Assembly (NCBI GenBank): GCA_022616435.1
Contig: JAKEET010000072.1
Location: forward strand, 1 to 61,690
Reading direction: 5' to 3'
DNA from: Gemmataceae bacterium
GTDB taxonomy: Bacteria > Planctomycetota > Planctomycetia > Gemmatales > Gemmataceae
Length of the DNA: 61,690 nucleotides
The notes below the pieces were generated by a model, which was given only the letters and a program-made list of their open reading frames with translations, did not search any database and was not told the DNA's origin. Shown here in pieces: positions 1-8,380 of the stretch. Made by a program: the position numbers and the translations under genes. Numbering within the stretch: position 1 is the first letter of the stretch; every line of letters begins with the position of its first letter.

Positions 1-228
<228 letters not shown>

Positions 229-267
229 CTGCTACGTCGGCTGCAAAGCTGGCAGCATCCGCCAACG

Positions 268-520
268 GCCGAACCGGTTTGGCCAGGCCCCAATCCATGA
301 CCTGCACCTCGCCGAAGGATCCGACCATGACATTCGCCGGCTTCAGGTCGCGATGGATGACGCCTTGGACATGGGCGAAGGCCACGGCCAGGCAAATCTG
401 CTCGAAAATGTGAACGAAGTGATCAAGGTCTTGGGACGGTGGCGGCCGCTCGGCGAGCAGGGCCGCCAAGGGCAGGAAGGCAGGAAGCCGGTCGCTGGTT
501 GACAGGGATGGCCATAGAGA
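268..520 (-). pseudogene. Ser/Thr protein kinase remnant
   Basis: On the minus strand a frame that opens after a stop at 521-523 carries a stretch typical of planctomycete Hanks-type kinases: the helix before the catalytic loop ([19 protein letters not shown]), the loop [12 protein letters not shown], and DWGLAK in place of DFG. Homology starts abruptly near 490 and stops near 268. After that the frame is only the antisense of the reductase gene. The N-lobe (ATP-binding loop, VAIK lysine) and most of the C-lobe are missing. It is about 75 residues of kinase against about 270 for a full domain, so it is a dead fragment. The rest of 229-731 holds the inverted repeat described next and nothing else recognised. 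Confidence 0.8.
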
Positions 521-631
521 TCATGATCGAGCTGCGCGGCGATTTGTTTCCGCGCCGGTGTCCGAACGGTCCGCAGCTTGTTCGTTGTATTCACACAAGG
601 CGGGGGACAGGCCTCCGCCCGTGTATGCAAA

Positions 632-718
632 ACCGTTCGAGAAAGGGGTCAGGCACCGTTGCCGGAACGGCCCGTAGGGTGCTGCGCACAACGGCGCCTG
701 ACCCCTTTTTCGAACCGT
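632..718. repeat. Imperfect palindrome, 30-bp arms (REP-like family C)
   Basis: Arms 632-661 and 689-718 are near-perfect reverse complements. Both contain the core AAAGGGGTCAGGC(A/G)CCGTTG and the outer TTCGA, with a 27-bp loop. The element ends 13 bp before the start codon of the YCII gene, so it occupies its leader. A related element with core GGGTCAGACCCC lies at 39661-39720, and a weaker one (AGGTGTCAGGACCC) near 43890. Confidence 0.8.
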
Positions 719-731
719 CTGGAGTGCCATC

Positions 732-1058
732 ATGGCGAAGTATTTGTTCATCTTTCGCGAATCCACGGAGAGCCGCGCCAAGCCGTCGCCTGAGGAAATG
801 CAGGCATTGCAGACGGCCTGGGGCACATGGATGCAAAAGTACAGCTCGGCGCTTGTCGGCGGCGACGGCTTGAAGCGGAGCGGCCGGCTCCTGAAGGCGG
901 GACTCGTGACCGACGGCCCGTATGCCGAAGCCAAGGAAGTCATCGCCAGCTTCAGCATCATCCAGGCCGACAACTACGACGCCGCGGTGGCCATCGCACG
1001 GGAGTGTCCGGGCGATTGCCATGTGATCGAGATCCGCGAAATGGCCGGCTACGCATGA
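732..1058 (+). CDS. YCII-related (DGPF) domain protein
   Basis: This is a 108-residue protein with the DGPF-type core VTDGPYAEAKEVIASFSII and the N-terminal strand MAKYLFIFRES. It matches the YCII-related family, a ferredoxin-like dimeric alpha-beta barrel fold that is often encoded beside ECF sigma factors. No ECF gene adjoins it here. GGAG at 721-724, 7 nt before ATG, supports the start. Its promoter must lie in or beyond the upstream palindrome. The biochemical role of the family is not settled. Confidence 0.9.
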   Translation: MAKYLFIFRESTESRAKPSPEEMQALQTAWGTWMQKYSSALVGGDGLKRSGRLLKAGLVTDGPYAEAKEVIASFSIIQADNYDAAVAIARECPGDCHVIEIREMAGYA

Positions 1059-1078
1059 GCGGTATGCGTTCAGCGGTC

Positions 1079-1882
1079 TCAGAGCGGCATCACCAGCTTC
1101 GCTGAAACACCGACCAGGATGCGCGCCGTGAGCGCCCCGACACTCGTCTGCTCCAGCACCACCGGGCCGTCGGCCGTGGCGGGCGGAAACGTCAGCCAGC
1201 TTTCATCCGCGCTGCTGGTCAGCACGGCGTACGGCTCGACATCCTGCGCGACGTTGCCGGAGCAATACATCACGCTCACCACGCCGGACGCCGCCGGCCG
1301 GCCAAACGCCGACGCCACCGAGCGCGCCGCGGCTTCGTCGGCGCCGAGCTGCGTGAGCGCGGCGACGGCGAGTTGCGCCTTTCCCTCCCGGGCGAGTTCC
1401 TTCATGCGCGCAAAGACTTTCGCGTTGGCCTCGATGCGTACGGGCGTCTGGACCGGTTGGTCGGTCGCGCCCACGAACGCCGCCGCCGCGCCCGCCGCGC
1501 CCGCCAGCGTCGGGTACTCGACCACCTGAAACATGCCATCCGTGCCCCGCGACATTTCCACCACGTGCTCGCCGGCGACATGATGGGTGAGCACGTGGGC
1601 CGCGTCCTGCTCGCGGCGGTGCGTGACGAACACGATCTGGGGGTCCGACAAGGTCGCGCCGAGCTGCGCCGTCGCGTCGGCGAAGCGGTGCCGGCCCGGC
1701 TGTTTGCCCTGGAGGATGCGCTGGTTGCGCAGCAAGCGGTCGCGTCCATCGCCGTAGAACGCGTCCTCCCGGCCCGGCGGGGGCGTGAATGGCTCCGGGC
1801 CCCAGCCAATGATGCCCTTCACCCGCAGGTAGGAAAAAAGATACGCCAGCTCGGCGGGATGATACGAATGCGCGGCGGCCAT
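1079..1882 (-). CDS. Conserved protein of unknown function, second gene of effector-like operon
   Basis: This is a 267-residue soluble protein with no signal peptide and no membrane helix. The start is supported by GAGG six bases before ATG. It begins MAAAHSYHPAELAYLFSYL, has an alanine-rich middle and ends with alternating beta-like segments (MYCSGNV, YAVLTSSADESWLTF, VVLEQTSVGALTARIL). The overall pattern, N-terminal helix then strands with a W..F/P...V.L...S...L ending, faintly recalls the EspG-like chaperones of ESX secretion. That is an impression only. It lies 56 bp after the 523-residue gene on the same strand, so the two are probably co-transcribed. A role as chaperone or immunity partner of that protein is possible but unproven. 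Confidence 0.7.
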   Translation of the reverse strand: MAAAHSYHPAELAYLFSYLRVKGIIGWGPEPFTPPPGREDAFYGDGRDRLLRNQRILQGKQPGRHRFADATAQLGATLSDPQIVFVTHRREQDAAHVLTHHVAGEHVVEMSRGTDGMFQVVEYPTLAGAAGAAAAFVGATDQPVQTPVRIEANAKVFARMKELAREGKAQLAVAALTQLGADEAAARSVASAFGRPAASGVVSVMYCSGNVAQDVEPYAVLTSSADESWLTFPPATADGPVVLEQTSVGALTARILVGVSAKLVMPL

Positions 1883-1938
1883 AATAAGCCTCGGTCAGAG
1901 AATCACGAAAATGATTCTTTGGAGCCTCTACGAAATGA

Positions 1939-3510
1939 TCAGCTCCAGATGAAGTCCCACGCCGCCTCCAGTTTCTTGGCGGCTGCTTCGCGCACTTCGC
2001 CGACTGCTTTCTTCGCGGAGTCGAGCGCCGTGGACACGGTTTCGGCGACACGGTCCTTCGCGGCCCGCGCGGCAGCGGCGGCTTCCTGCGCGGCCTTTTC
2101 GAGTGCGGTCCCGGCCGCTTTCACCTTGTCGCCGACGGCCTCCATCGCCTTGTCCACGGCGTCGCCGACCGTTTGCCGCGCGGAGGCGAGGGCCTTGTCG
2201 ATCTGGACCTTCACGTCCGTCACGGCCTTCGCCGTGCCGTCGCGCAAGGCCTCGGCGGCCTTGCGGATGTTCATCGGCAGGTCCTTCACGGCGTACACGG
2301 TGTCAATCGTCCCCGTCAGCATCACGGTGCCGAGGCCGGGATCGAGCTTCTCGTGCCAGTAACGCATGCCGCTTTGCTGGCCGGTGAGCGGGTCGCTGGT
2401 CTCGTGGCCTTTCGCGGCTTCGCGCCCGAGATAATCGTACCCCGGTCCCTGGTCGTGATAATTGAACAGATAACCCGCCGCGTCGTGAACGATGCCGTGA
2501 TAGCCGGTCGGGTCGTCGTCGTCCATGTGCAACGCCATGTTGCCGGGCCCGACCATGCCGCCGGTGGGACTGAGCAACGCGCCGAACACCGGGTCGACGC
2601 CGAACGCGTCGCCGATCACCTTGCCGAACACCAGCTGCGGATTGGAACCCATGAACTCCTTGTGCATGTCCTCGGCAAGATCGGGCACCGCGTCCCCGTT
2701 GTTCTTCTTGCGGACGGCGTCCTGCTGGGCGCGGAGAATCATGAAGCGATCGTATTCGGCGTCGAGCTTCGCCGCGGGCACGCCGCGAATCGTTGCCAGC
2801 TCGGCGATCAAGGTCGGGCGCTCGCCCGGCGACACGCCCTTCGCCAGCTTGCGCATGATGTCCTTGAGCCTGTCGTTGTTCGCGCCCGGGATTTTCAGAC
2901 CCACGAGGCTGTCCATGTATTGGTCGGTGAACAGCGTCTTGGGATCGCGTTGCGTGAGATTTTGCTCGCGCAATTGTTCCGGCGGCAACTTCGCGAGCGC
3001 GTCGTTTTCCGCCGGCGTCACCGCGCGGCGTTGCGGCTCTGGCTCGGGCGGCCAAACATCCTTCGCGGCGGCGAGCGTCGCGGCGACTTGCTCGCGCGAA
3101 ACCGTGGTCGCCGGCGGCGTGGGCGCGGGTGGCGGGGCCGGCGCTGCCGCGGCCGGCGGCGCCGCCCCTTCTTCGCCTGCCTCGACGCCGTCCTTCAGGA
3201 CTTTCACTTCGGCGAACGTCGTGATCTTGTGCTCGCGGAGGAGAAGTTGCACGCGCTTCTTCATGCCGCTGAGCGGCGTGCCCTGGACATCGAGAACGAG
3301 CAAGCGCTTGTCCGCGGTGGCCACGCCGAAGGTGCACTTCTTCAGCTGCTTCTTGAGCTGCACACCGAGCGCGGCGGGGGATGTGGTGCGATGCAGCAAC
3401 ATGCCGGCGTTGCCGCCGTCGATGCCGAACGCGAAATTCATCGGCCCCTTGACCAGCGTTCTGATCGCGGCGACGAGGGCGGCGGACGTCTTGTCGGTTG
3501 AAGCGCTCAC
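1939..3510 (-). CDS. Effector-like multidomain protein with amphipathic C-terminal tail
   Basis: The protein has 523 residues. Residues 1-115 form a compact domain with no family I recognise. Residues about 115-140 are an Ala/Pro linker. Residues about 170-320 are mostly helical and charged. Residues about 325-390 hold a striking core: a GPGN segment, an acidic run of four Asp, then HGIVHDAAGYLFNYHDQGPG and GYDYLGRE. The HD...Y arrangement recalls a phospholipase A2-like catalytic helix, though I cannot establish homology. Residues about 410-523 are a long Ala/Lys/Glu amphipathic helix (LEA- or apolipoprotein-like) ending EAAWDFIWS. It is divergent from the DUF922 gene and upstream of the 267-residue gene. 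An exported or membrane-acting effector is inference. Confidence 0.75.
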   Translation of the reverse strand: MSASTDKTSAALVAAIRTLVKGPMNFAFGIDGGNAGMLLHRTTSPAALGVQLKKQLKKCTFGVATADKRLLVLDVQGTPLSGMKKRVQLLLREHKITTFAEVKVLKDGVEAGEEGAAPPAAAAPAPPPAPTPPATTVSREQVAATLAAAKDVWPPEPEPQRRAVTPAENDALAKLPPEQLREQNLTQRDPKTLFTDQYMDSLVGLKIPGANNDRLKDIMRKLAKGVSPGERPTLIAELATIRGVPAAKLDAEYDRFMILRAQQDAVRKKNNGDAVPDLAEDMHKEFMGSNPQLVFGKVIGDAFGVDPVFGALLSPTGGMVGPGNMALHMDDDDPTGYHGIVHDAAGYLFNYHDQGPGYDYLGREAAKGHETSDPLTGQQSGMRYWHEKLDPGLGTVMLTGTIDTVYAVKDLPMNIRKAAEALRDGTAKAVTDVKVQIDKALASARQTVGDAVDKAMEAVGDKVKAAGTALEKAAQEAAAAARAAKDRVAETVSTALDSAKKAVGEVREAAAKKLEAAWDFIWS

Positions 3511-3658
3511 GGCGGCGATAACCCCGGCGATGGCTGGACGTAGTTCCCGTAGCTATCGTTTACACGTCAACGATGAGGATGTCAACCGGCGGATGTCAAC
3601 GAGGGAGGCGAGCCGGCCACGGAGTAGGCACGGAAAAGGGATCGGGAGTTATTTTCAT

Positions 3659-3686
3659 TTGACGTCGTCGGTGTTCGAGTTATCAT
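3659..3686 (+). promoter_or_regulatory. Candidate sigma-70-type promoter for the DUF922 gene
   Basis: TTGACG (3659-3664) and TATCAT (3681-3686) are separated by 16 bp in the otherwise empty 311-bp divergent spacer 3511-3821, about 135 bp before the DUF922 start. The same spacer contains a short repeated ATGTCAACSRG motif near 3578-3602. No hairpin or known operator was seen. Confidence 0.45.
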
Positions 3687-3821
3687 ACACCGACATTGCC
3701 GACAGGGGCGATCCTCGTCGCGGCGGGACTCGCCTCTCATCCTCGACGAAGCCGCCGACACGACCCACGTTGGGCGCGCCAACCCGTTCCACCGCCTCGG
3801 CAATCAACCCGGAGAATCCCC

Positions 3822-4430
3822 ATGATCGCCGCACGCGAGAACCCCACGGTGAAAACGTACACCGTCGCCGGCAAGACGCTGGCGGACATCTGGAAGGACA
3901 TCCAGAAGAAGGGTCCGGTGGATCCCAATGAGGGCAAGCGTTATGCCGGTTCTTGTTTGGGCACGATCTCCATCGCTTTAACCGACAAGGACCTGGCCTT
4001 CGAGGTCACGCCGGGAAGCTCACCCGTCGAGGTCAAGGCCCAGCTCGCGAAAGAAAAGGGCAAGGTCAAGAGCGCGCCGGCGATCACCATGCCCAAGCTG
4101 GGTTCGGACAAAGGGCTGAGCGCCGCCGCGAAGAAGGAGTGGAGCCGGTTCGTCGGTTGCACCAGCATCCACGAACATGGCCACGCCGATTCCCTGTACC
4201 TGGTCGTCATCGAGATCGCCAAGGACATTGCCGGGATGACTGCCACCGCCACAGGCAAGGATGAAACAGCAGCGAAGTCAGCGGCGGGCAAGGCGCTATT
4301 CGCAACAATCGATGCTGCCTATGGCGGGACCAAGCTCAAAGACATGGTCAACGCCGACATCAAGGCCTACGACGCCAAGACTCGTCACGGTGCGACCCAA
4401 GGCGCAGTGCTCGATACGAGCATCACGTGA
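3822..4430 (+). CDS. DUF922-type putative zinc metalloprotease
   Basis: This is a 202-residue protein starting at ATG 3822, preceded by GGAGAA. The order of motifs fits DUF922: a TYTVAGKTLADIWKDI-like start, GPVDPNEGKRYAG, a central proline-marked strand (ITMPKLG), then W..F..C...HEHGHADS. HEHGH is an HExxH zinc site, the family's catalytic helix. Most DUF922 proteins carry a signal peptide, but this one has none. DUF922 domains are found in secreted proteases and next to contractile-injection and toxin loci. The divergent effector-like gene makes such a link worth testing. It ends with AVLDTSIT. Confidence 0.8.
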   Translation: MIAARENPTVKTYTVAGKTLADIWKDIQKKGPVDPNEGKRYAGSCLGTISIALTDKDLAFEVTPGSSPVEVKAQLAKEKGKVKSAPAITMPKLGSDKGLSAAAKKEWSRFVGCTSIHEHGHADSLYLVVIEIAKDIAGMTATATGKDETAAKSAAGKALFATIDAAYGGTKLKDMVNADIKAYDAKTRHGATQGAVLDTSIT

Positions 4431-4479
4431 AAGGAAAGGATCGGGACCCTGAAGTGAACACCATGGCGGAGTGAACGCA

Positions 4480-5025
4480 ATGGCGGGCAAGACATCCAAG
4501 AAGCCGGCGAAGGCCGCCAAGACGGCCGCGGCCAGGCGGGCCGGCCCGAAGGCGGCCAAACCGCGCTCGGCGCGGGTCTCCGGCCGCGCCGCTCCGCCGA
4601 AGTCGCCGTCCCGCAAGGACGCCAAGCCTGTCCTTCTCTCCGGCGGCAACCCGCAGATCGCCAAGGCCTACGGCGACGCCCCCGTGCAGGCCTACATCGC
4701 GGCCATGCCGGGCTGGAAAAGCGACGTCGGCCGCCGCCTCGACGCGCTCATCGTCCGGACCGTCCCCGACGTGCACAAGGCCGTCAAGTGGAACTCGCCG
4801 TTCTACGGCATCGAGGGCCAGGGCTGGTTCCTCGGCATCCATTGTTTCACGAAGTACATCAAGGTGGCTTTCTTCCGCGGCACGTCGCTGCGCCCTCTCC
4901 CCCCCGGCGCGTCCAAGCAGAAGGAGGTGCGCTACCTCGACATTCACGAGGACGACCCGCTCGACGAAGCGCAATTCGCCGCTTGGGTGAAGCAAGCCAG
5001 CCAGTTGCCCGGGGAACGAATGTGA
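4480..5025 (+). CDS. DUF1801 (YdhG-like) domain protein with basic N-terminal tail
   Basis: The protein has 181 residues. The first ~55 form a Lys/Ala/Pro/Arg-rich disordered tail resembling histone-H1-like or DNA-binding tails. Residues about 65-175 are a DUF1801 domain (AYIAAMPGWKSDVGRRLDAL, then KAVKWNSPFYGIEGQGWF and RYLDIHEDD), the frataxin-like YdhG/YjbR fold. GGAG at 4466-4469 favours ATG 4480; GTG 4471 is too close to it. It follows the DUF922 gene by 49 bp. Function is unknown. The basic tail suggests nucleic-acid contact, which is inference. Confidence 0.85.
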   Translation: MAGKTSKKPAKAAKTAAARRAGPKAAKPRSARVSGRAAPPKSPSRKDAKPVLLSGGNPQIAKAYGDAPVQAYIAAMPGWKSDVGRRLDALIVRTVPDVHKAVKWNSPFYGIEGQGWFLGIHCFTKYIKVAFFRGTSLRPLPPGASKQKEVRYLDIHEDDPLDEAQFAAWVKQASQLPGERM

Positions 5026-5270
5026 GCTGCCGGTGCTGACGAGCGATATTCAAGTCCCGGGCCAGTGACAACAACTATGTAACCTGCTGTGGCGTATGCA
5101 ATCGCGTGACGTTCGGAAGTTGATCGAGAACGAGATTGGCGATGACTGGACGGTAACCAATCATCACCATGTAGACCTGTGACTTCATGACGACATTCCG
5201 AGGCATGTAGCCGTCGGACGGGAAGCAGCTAACCAGCAGTTTAGATGTGATGAGGAAGGCGATAACAACG
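5026..5270. other. Spacer with a possible 28-codon ORF
   Basis: The spacer separates the two DUF1801 genes. A short plus-strand frame at 5096-5182 (MQSRDVRKLIENEIGDDW...) looks protein-like and resembles the beginning of proteins with a 'RxxIExxLGxxW' start, but it ends after 28 codons. It has no evident ribosome site and may be a gene fragment. Nothing else is recognised. Confidence 0.3.
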
Positions 5271-5777
5271 ATGAAGAAGACGAAAAGCGGCGTCGCGGAA
5301 GGAAAAGGAGAAGCCTTTCCCTCCCAGCGGATCGACGCGCGAATCCAGGAACTGAACGATTGGCGAGGCGATACGCTCGCTCGGGTCCGAATGCTCATCA
5401 AGCACGCCGATCCCGAAGTCGTCGAGGAAGTGAAATGGAGGAAGCCCTCCAATCCGGCGGGGGTTCCGGTGTGGTCGCACGCCGGGATCATCTGCACCGG
5501 TGAGACGTACAAGAATGTCGTCAAATTGACCTTCGCCACGGGCGCCTCGCTCCCGGACCCTTCGGGCCTCTTCAACTCCAGCCTCGAAGGCAACACCCGG
5601 CGTGCCATCGATTTCCATGAGGGCGACCGGATTGATGAAAAGGCGCTCCAGGCGCTCATTCGCGCCGCCGCGACGCTGAACACGTCGGCGCCAGCCACCT
5701 CTCGCCCCGTCCGCTCTCGGAAGAGACCAAAGAGCGCACCGCCGATCGCCACTGGGCCTTCGCCCGCGCCTGGCTGA
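5271..5777 (+). CDS. DUF1801 domain protein
   Basis: The protein has 168 residues from ATG 5271. DUF1801 signatures are RIDARIQELNDWRGDTLARV, EVVEEVKWRKPSNPAGVPVW and RAIDFHEGDRIDEKALQALI. The C-terminal 25 residues are Pro/Arg/Ser-rich and look disordered. It is a distant paralogue of the preceding DUF1801 protein, but the extra basic tail sits at the other end. The upstream AGGAAGG is rather far from the start (about 14 nt). Its biochemical role is unknown. Confidence 0.85.
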   Translation: MKKTKSGVAEGKGEAFPSQRIDARIQELNDWRGDTLARVRMLIKHADPEVVEEVKWRKPSNPAGVPVWSHAGIICTGETYKNVVKLTFATGASLPDPSGLFNSSLEGNTRRAIDFHEGDRIDEKALQALIRAAATLNTSAPATSRPVRSRKRPKSAPPIATGPSPAPG

Positions 5778-5873
5778 AACGCGCCTTGAGCGCGACCACC
5801 CGGGCAAACCCGAGGGGCAGTCCATTCTGAGGATCTTTCTGAGGATCTTGGGTCCAACTGCCGCCGCCACCAT

Positions 5874-5947
5874 TACCCCCGGAGAGATTCGAACTCCCGA
5901 CCGGCGGATTAGAAATCCGCTGCTCTATCCGGCTGAGCTACGGGGGC
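5874..5947 (-). tRNA. tRNA-Arg (anticodon TCT)
   Basis: A complete cloverleaf can be read on the minus strand. The acceptor stem is GCCCCCG/CGGGGGT, with a G-U closing pair. The D arm is TAGCTCAGCCGGATAGAGCA. The anticodon stem GCGGA encloses TTTCTAA, giving TCT, which decodes AGA. The T arm is GGGAG-TTCGAAT-CTCTC, with discriminator A. CCA is not encoded. The last bases lie next to the spacer before the Gfo/Idh gene. No integrase or att-like duplication was seen beside it. Confidence 0.95.
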
Positions 5948-6138
5948 CAAGCATTTTCGATTTTCGAATGACGATTCTCGTTGCCGTCACTCGAGCCATG
6001 TACACCTTACCGAAAGACGCCGCGGATCGAAAGCTGGTTCTGGTCATTTGCGGCTTGCACGCCGGCTCGATCCTGCCATAATCGAGGCCATCGGCGCGCC
6101 GTCTGCGACTTCGGCGCCGACATCCCGAGGTGACCTTC

Positions 6139-7455
6139 ATGCCTTCCCGCGTGCAACGTCGGCGTTTCTTGCAATCGTCCGCGGCCCTGGCCACGATGTC
6201 GTACTTCGTCGGCGCAGGCGCCGCCGCCCAGCCGCCGCGCCAGCGCGTGCGCGTCGGCGTCATCGGCATCAACGGCCAGGGGCAGTACAACTGGGGCGAA
6301 GCGGACAAGACCGGGTTGGCGGAGATCGTCGCCTTGTGCGATGTCGACGCCACGCGGTCCGCCCCGGTCATCAAGCGGTTTCCGAAGGCCCGGTTCGTTG
6401 AAGACTATCGCCGGCTGCTCGATCAGCCGCGCGACCTGGACGCCGTCATCATCGCCACGCCGGACCATCATCACGCCATTCCGGCGCTCCTGGCCATGCG
6501 GGCCGGCAAGCATGTCTATTGTGAGAAACCGCTGGCCCATTCGGTGCATGAAGTGCGGTTGATGACGGCCGCCGCCGCACGTCACCGGGTGGTCACGCAG
6601 ATGGGGACGCAGATTCACGCCGGCGAGAACTATCGGCGGGTCGTCGAGATCGTCCAGGCGGGGCTGCTGGGCCCGGTGCGGCGCGTGCACGTGTGGTGTT
6701 CGCGGCGGCCCGACGCGATGTTCCGGGCCAAGGCAACCACCCCGCCGCCGCAAGGCCTCAATTACGATCTGTGGCTCGGCCCGGCGCCCGAGCGCGGCTA
6801 TCCGCCCTATCGCTTCGGCGGCCACGGCCTCCACTTCGACTGGCGCTGGTGGTGGGACTTCGGCGGCGGCGTGCTGGCCGACATGGCCTGCCATTTCATG
6901 GACCTGCCGCACTGGGCCCTGGGCCTTCGTCACCCGACGACCATCGCGGCCAACGGCCGCGTCACCTACAAGGGAGACAATGACATGCCCGACTTGATGC
7001 AGGTGGAGTACGAGTACCCGGCTCGCGGCGCCCAGCCGCCGGTGCATCTGACCTGGTATCACGGCCAGCCGGGCCCCGATCTCGAAGGGAAGGTGCGGTA
7101 CGAAGGGTTTGCCAGCGGCGTGTTGTTCGAAGGCGAGAAGGGGAACCTGGTCTCCGACTACAGCCACTATCGGCTGCTGCCGGAGGAACGCTTCAAAGGC
7201 GTCGAGCTGCCGAAGCCGACCATCCCGCGCTCCGTCGGCCATCATCGCGAATGGCTGCAAGCGATCCAGAACGGCGGCGCCACGACCTGCAACTTCGACT
7301 ACTCGGGAGCGCTGACCGAAACGGTGCTGCTGGGCAACGTCGCCTACAAGGCCGGCGGCAAGGTCCAGTACGACGCCAAGACGGGGTGCGTCACCGGCGC
7401 GCGGAACGCCGAGCAGTATCTGCGTCGCGAGTACCGGCGCGGGTGGACGCTCTAG
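6139..7455 (+). CDS. Gfo/Idh/MocA family oxidoreductase with Tat signal
   Basis: The protein has 438 residues. ATG 6139 is preceded by GAGGTG, which is why the in-frame GTG 6130 was not chosen. The N-terminus (RRRFLQSSAALATMS) is a twin-arginine signal, so the folded, cofactor-loaded enzyme is expected outside the cytoplasm. The Rossmann motif RVGVIGINGQGQ binds NAD(P). EKPLAHSVHEV is the family's EKP motif. The C-terminal substrate domain contains HFDWRWWWDFGGG and MDLPHWALG. Planctomycetes carry many such secreted oxidoreductases, thought to act on sugars or polyols. The substrate is unknown. Confidence 0.92.
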   Translation: MPSRVQRRRFLQSSAALATMSYFVGAGAAAQPPRQRVRVGVIGINGQGQYNWGEADKTGLAEIVALCDVDATRSAPVIKRFPKARFVEDYRRLLDQPRDLDAVIIATPDHHHAIPALLAMRAGKHVYCEKPLAHSVHEVRLMTAAAARHRVVTQMGTQIHAGENYRRVVEIVQAGLLGPVRRVHVWCSRRPDAMFRAKATTPPPQGLNYDLWLGPAPERGYPPYRFGGHGLHFDWRWWWDFGGGVLADMACHFMDLPHWALGLRHPTTIAANGRVTYKGDNDMPDLMQVEYEYPARGAQPPVHLTWYHGQPGPDLEGKVRYEGFASGVLFEGEKGNLVSDYSHYRLLPEERFKGVELPKPTIPRSVGHHREWLQAIQNGGATTCNFDYSGALTETVLLGNVAYKAGGKVQYDAKTGCVTGARNAEQYLRREYRRGWTL

Positions 7456-7475
7456 GACAAGCAACGCGCAGTCCG

Positions 7476-8237
7476 TCAGGTCAGCAATTGGATCACTTTC
7501 ACCAGGGCCACGTTCGACAGCAGCACGAACAGCGTCGCCCACACGACGCCGCGGGTCGCCGCCACGCCCACGCCTTCGGCGCCGGCCGGGGCGTTCAGGC
7601 CGTGCCAGCAGCCGGCCACGGCGATCAACAGGCCGAAGACGATCGTCTTGAGCGTGGCCGCGACGACCGGGGCTTGCACCAGGCCGCGCAACATCGCCGT
7701 GTGATACTGCGTCCATGACAGGCTGCCGCCGACCATCTCGGCCAGGGCGCTGCTCCCCAGGGCGACAAACGCGATCGTGATGGTCAACAGCGGCAAGGCG
7801 GCCATGCAGGCCAGCACGCGCGGGCCGATGAGATGCTTGAGCGGCGGCAACCCCATGGTCTCCAGGGCGTCGAGCTGCTCGGTGAGCCGCATGGTGCTCA
7901 GCTCGGCGGCCAGGCTGGCGCCGGAGCGTCCCGCCACCACCAGGCCGGCGCCCAGCGGCGCGAACTCGAGCACCACGCCGAGGGCCAGGAACTCCGGCAC
8001 CTTGTGCTGATACTCCGTGGCGACGGCGCCGTGGAGGTGCAGCCACACGACGATGCCGAGCGCTCCGCCGGCGACGAACCCGAGCGGCAGTGCTCCCGCG
8101 AGAACATGATAGAGCTGCCCTGCCGAGACGGCGGGCCGGCCCAAGGCCCGCAACGACGCCAGCGACGCCTGGCCGGTGAAATAGCTGAACCGGCCGAGCC
8201 ACTCCATCCACGTGATCGGCGCGAGCGATGGGTTCAT
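7476..8237 (-). CDS. MlaE-type ABC transporter permease
   Basis: This is a 253-residue integral membrane protein with about five to six hydrophobic segments. The MlaE signature is seen in PEFLALGVVLEFAPLGAGLV, AGRSGASLAAELSTMRLTEQLDALETMG and PRVLACMAALPLLT. In Mla systems this permease works with an ATPase (MlaF) and an MCE protein (MlaD) to move phospholipids between membranes. Neither partner is adjacent, so it must use components encoded elsewhere or has been separated from its operon. The following gene is convergent. A hairpin repeat lies upstream. Confidence 0.92.
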   Translation of the reverse strand: MNPSLAPITWMEWLGRFSYFTGQASLASLRALGRPAVSAGQLYHVLAGALPLGFVAGGALGIVVWLHLHGAVATEYQHKVPEFLALGVVLEFAPLGAGLVVAGRSGASLAAELSTMRLTEQLDALETMGLPPLKHLIGPRVLACMAALPLLTITIAFVALGSSALAEMVGGSLSWTQYHTAMLRGLVQAPVVAATLKTIVFGLLIAVAGCWHGLNAPAGAEGVGVAATRGVVWATLFVLLSNVALVKVIQLLT

Positions 8238-8256
8238 GAGGAATCTCCAGCAACAA

Positions 8257-8347
8257 GGCGAGCGGCGCGGCGTTAGCCCGCCGTGTCAGGATCCTGGAAT
8301 CGGCGACTGCCTCCCGTCCACGTCGGGCTTACGCCACGACGCTCGCC
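8257..8347. repeat. Inverted repeat with 27-bp arms (REP-like family B)
   Basis: The arms are 8257-8283 (GGCGAGCGGCGCGGCGTTAG then CCCGCCG) and 8321-8347 (CGTCGGGCTTACGCC then ACGACGCTCGCC), with a 37-bp loop. They are reverse complements with few mismatches. The right-arm sequence recurs almost exactly at 28287-28313. The element lies between the mlaE-type start and the end of the sigma factor gene and could end transcription of the latter. Confidence 0.75.
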
Positions 8348-8380
8348 GGTCACCCTGTCATCTTCTCGCCCTGTCACCTG

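Noticed and set aside
5075..5857. 260-codon minus-strand frame opposite the second DUF1801 gene
   Set aside because: The plus strand has a clear DUF1801 domain; the antisense frame has none.
5874..5947. tRNA-Arg as an integration (att) site
   Set aside because: No duplicated 3' tRNA segment and no integrase gene were found nearby.
6007..8256. 749-codon minus-strand frame across the tRNA, oxidoreductase and permease region
   Set aside because: Its residues mirror two well-supported genes in other frames; no coherent domain.
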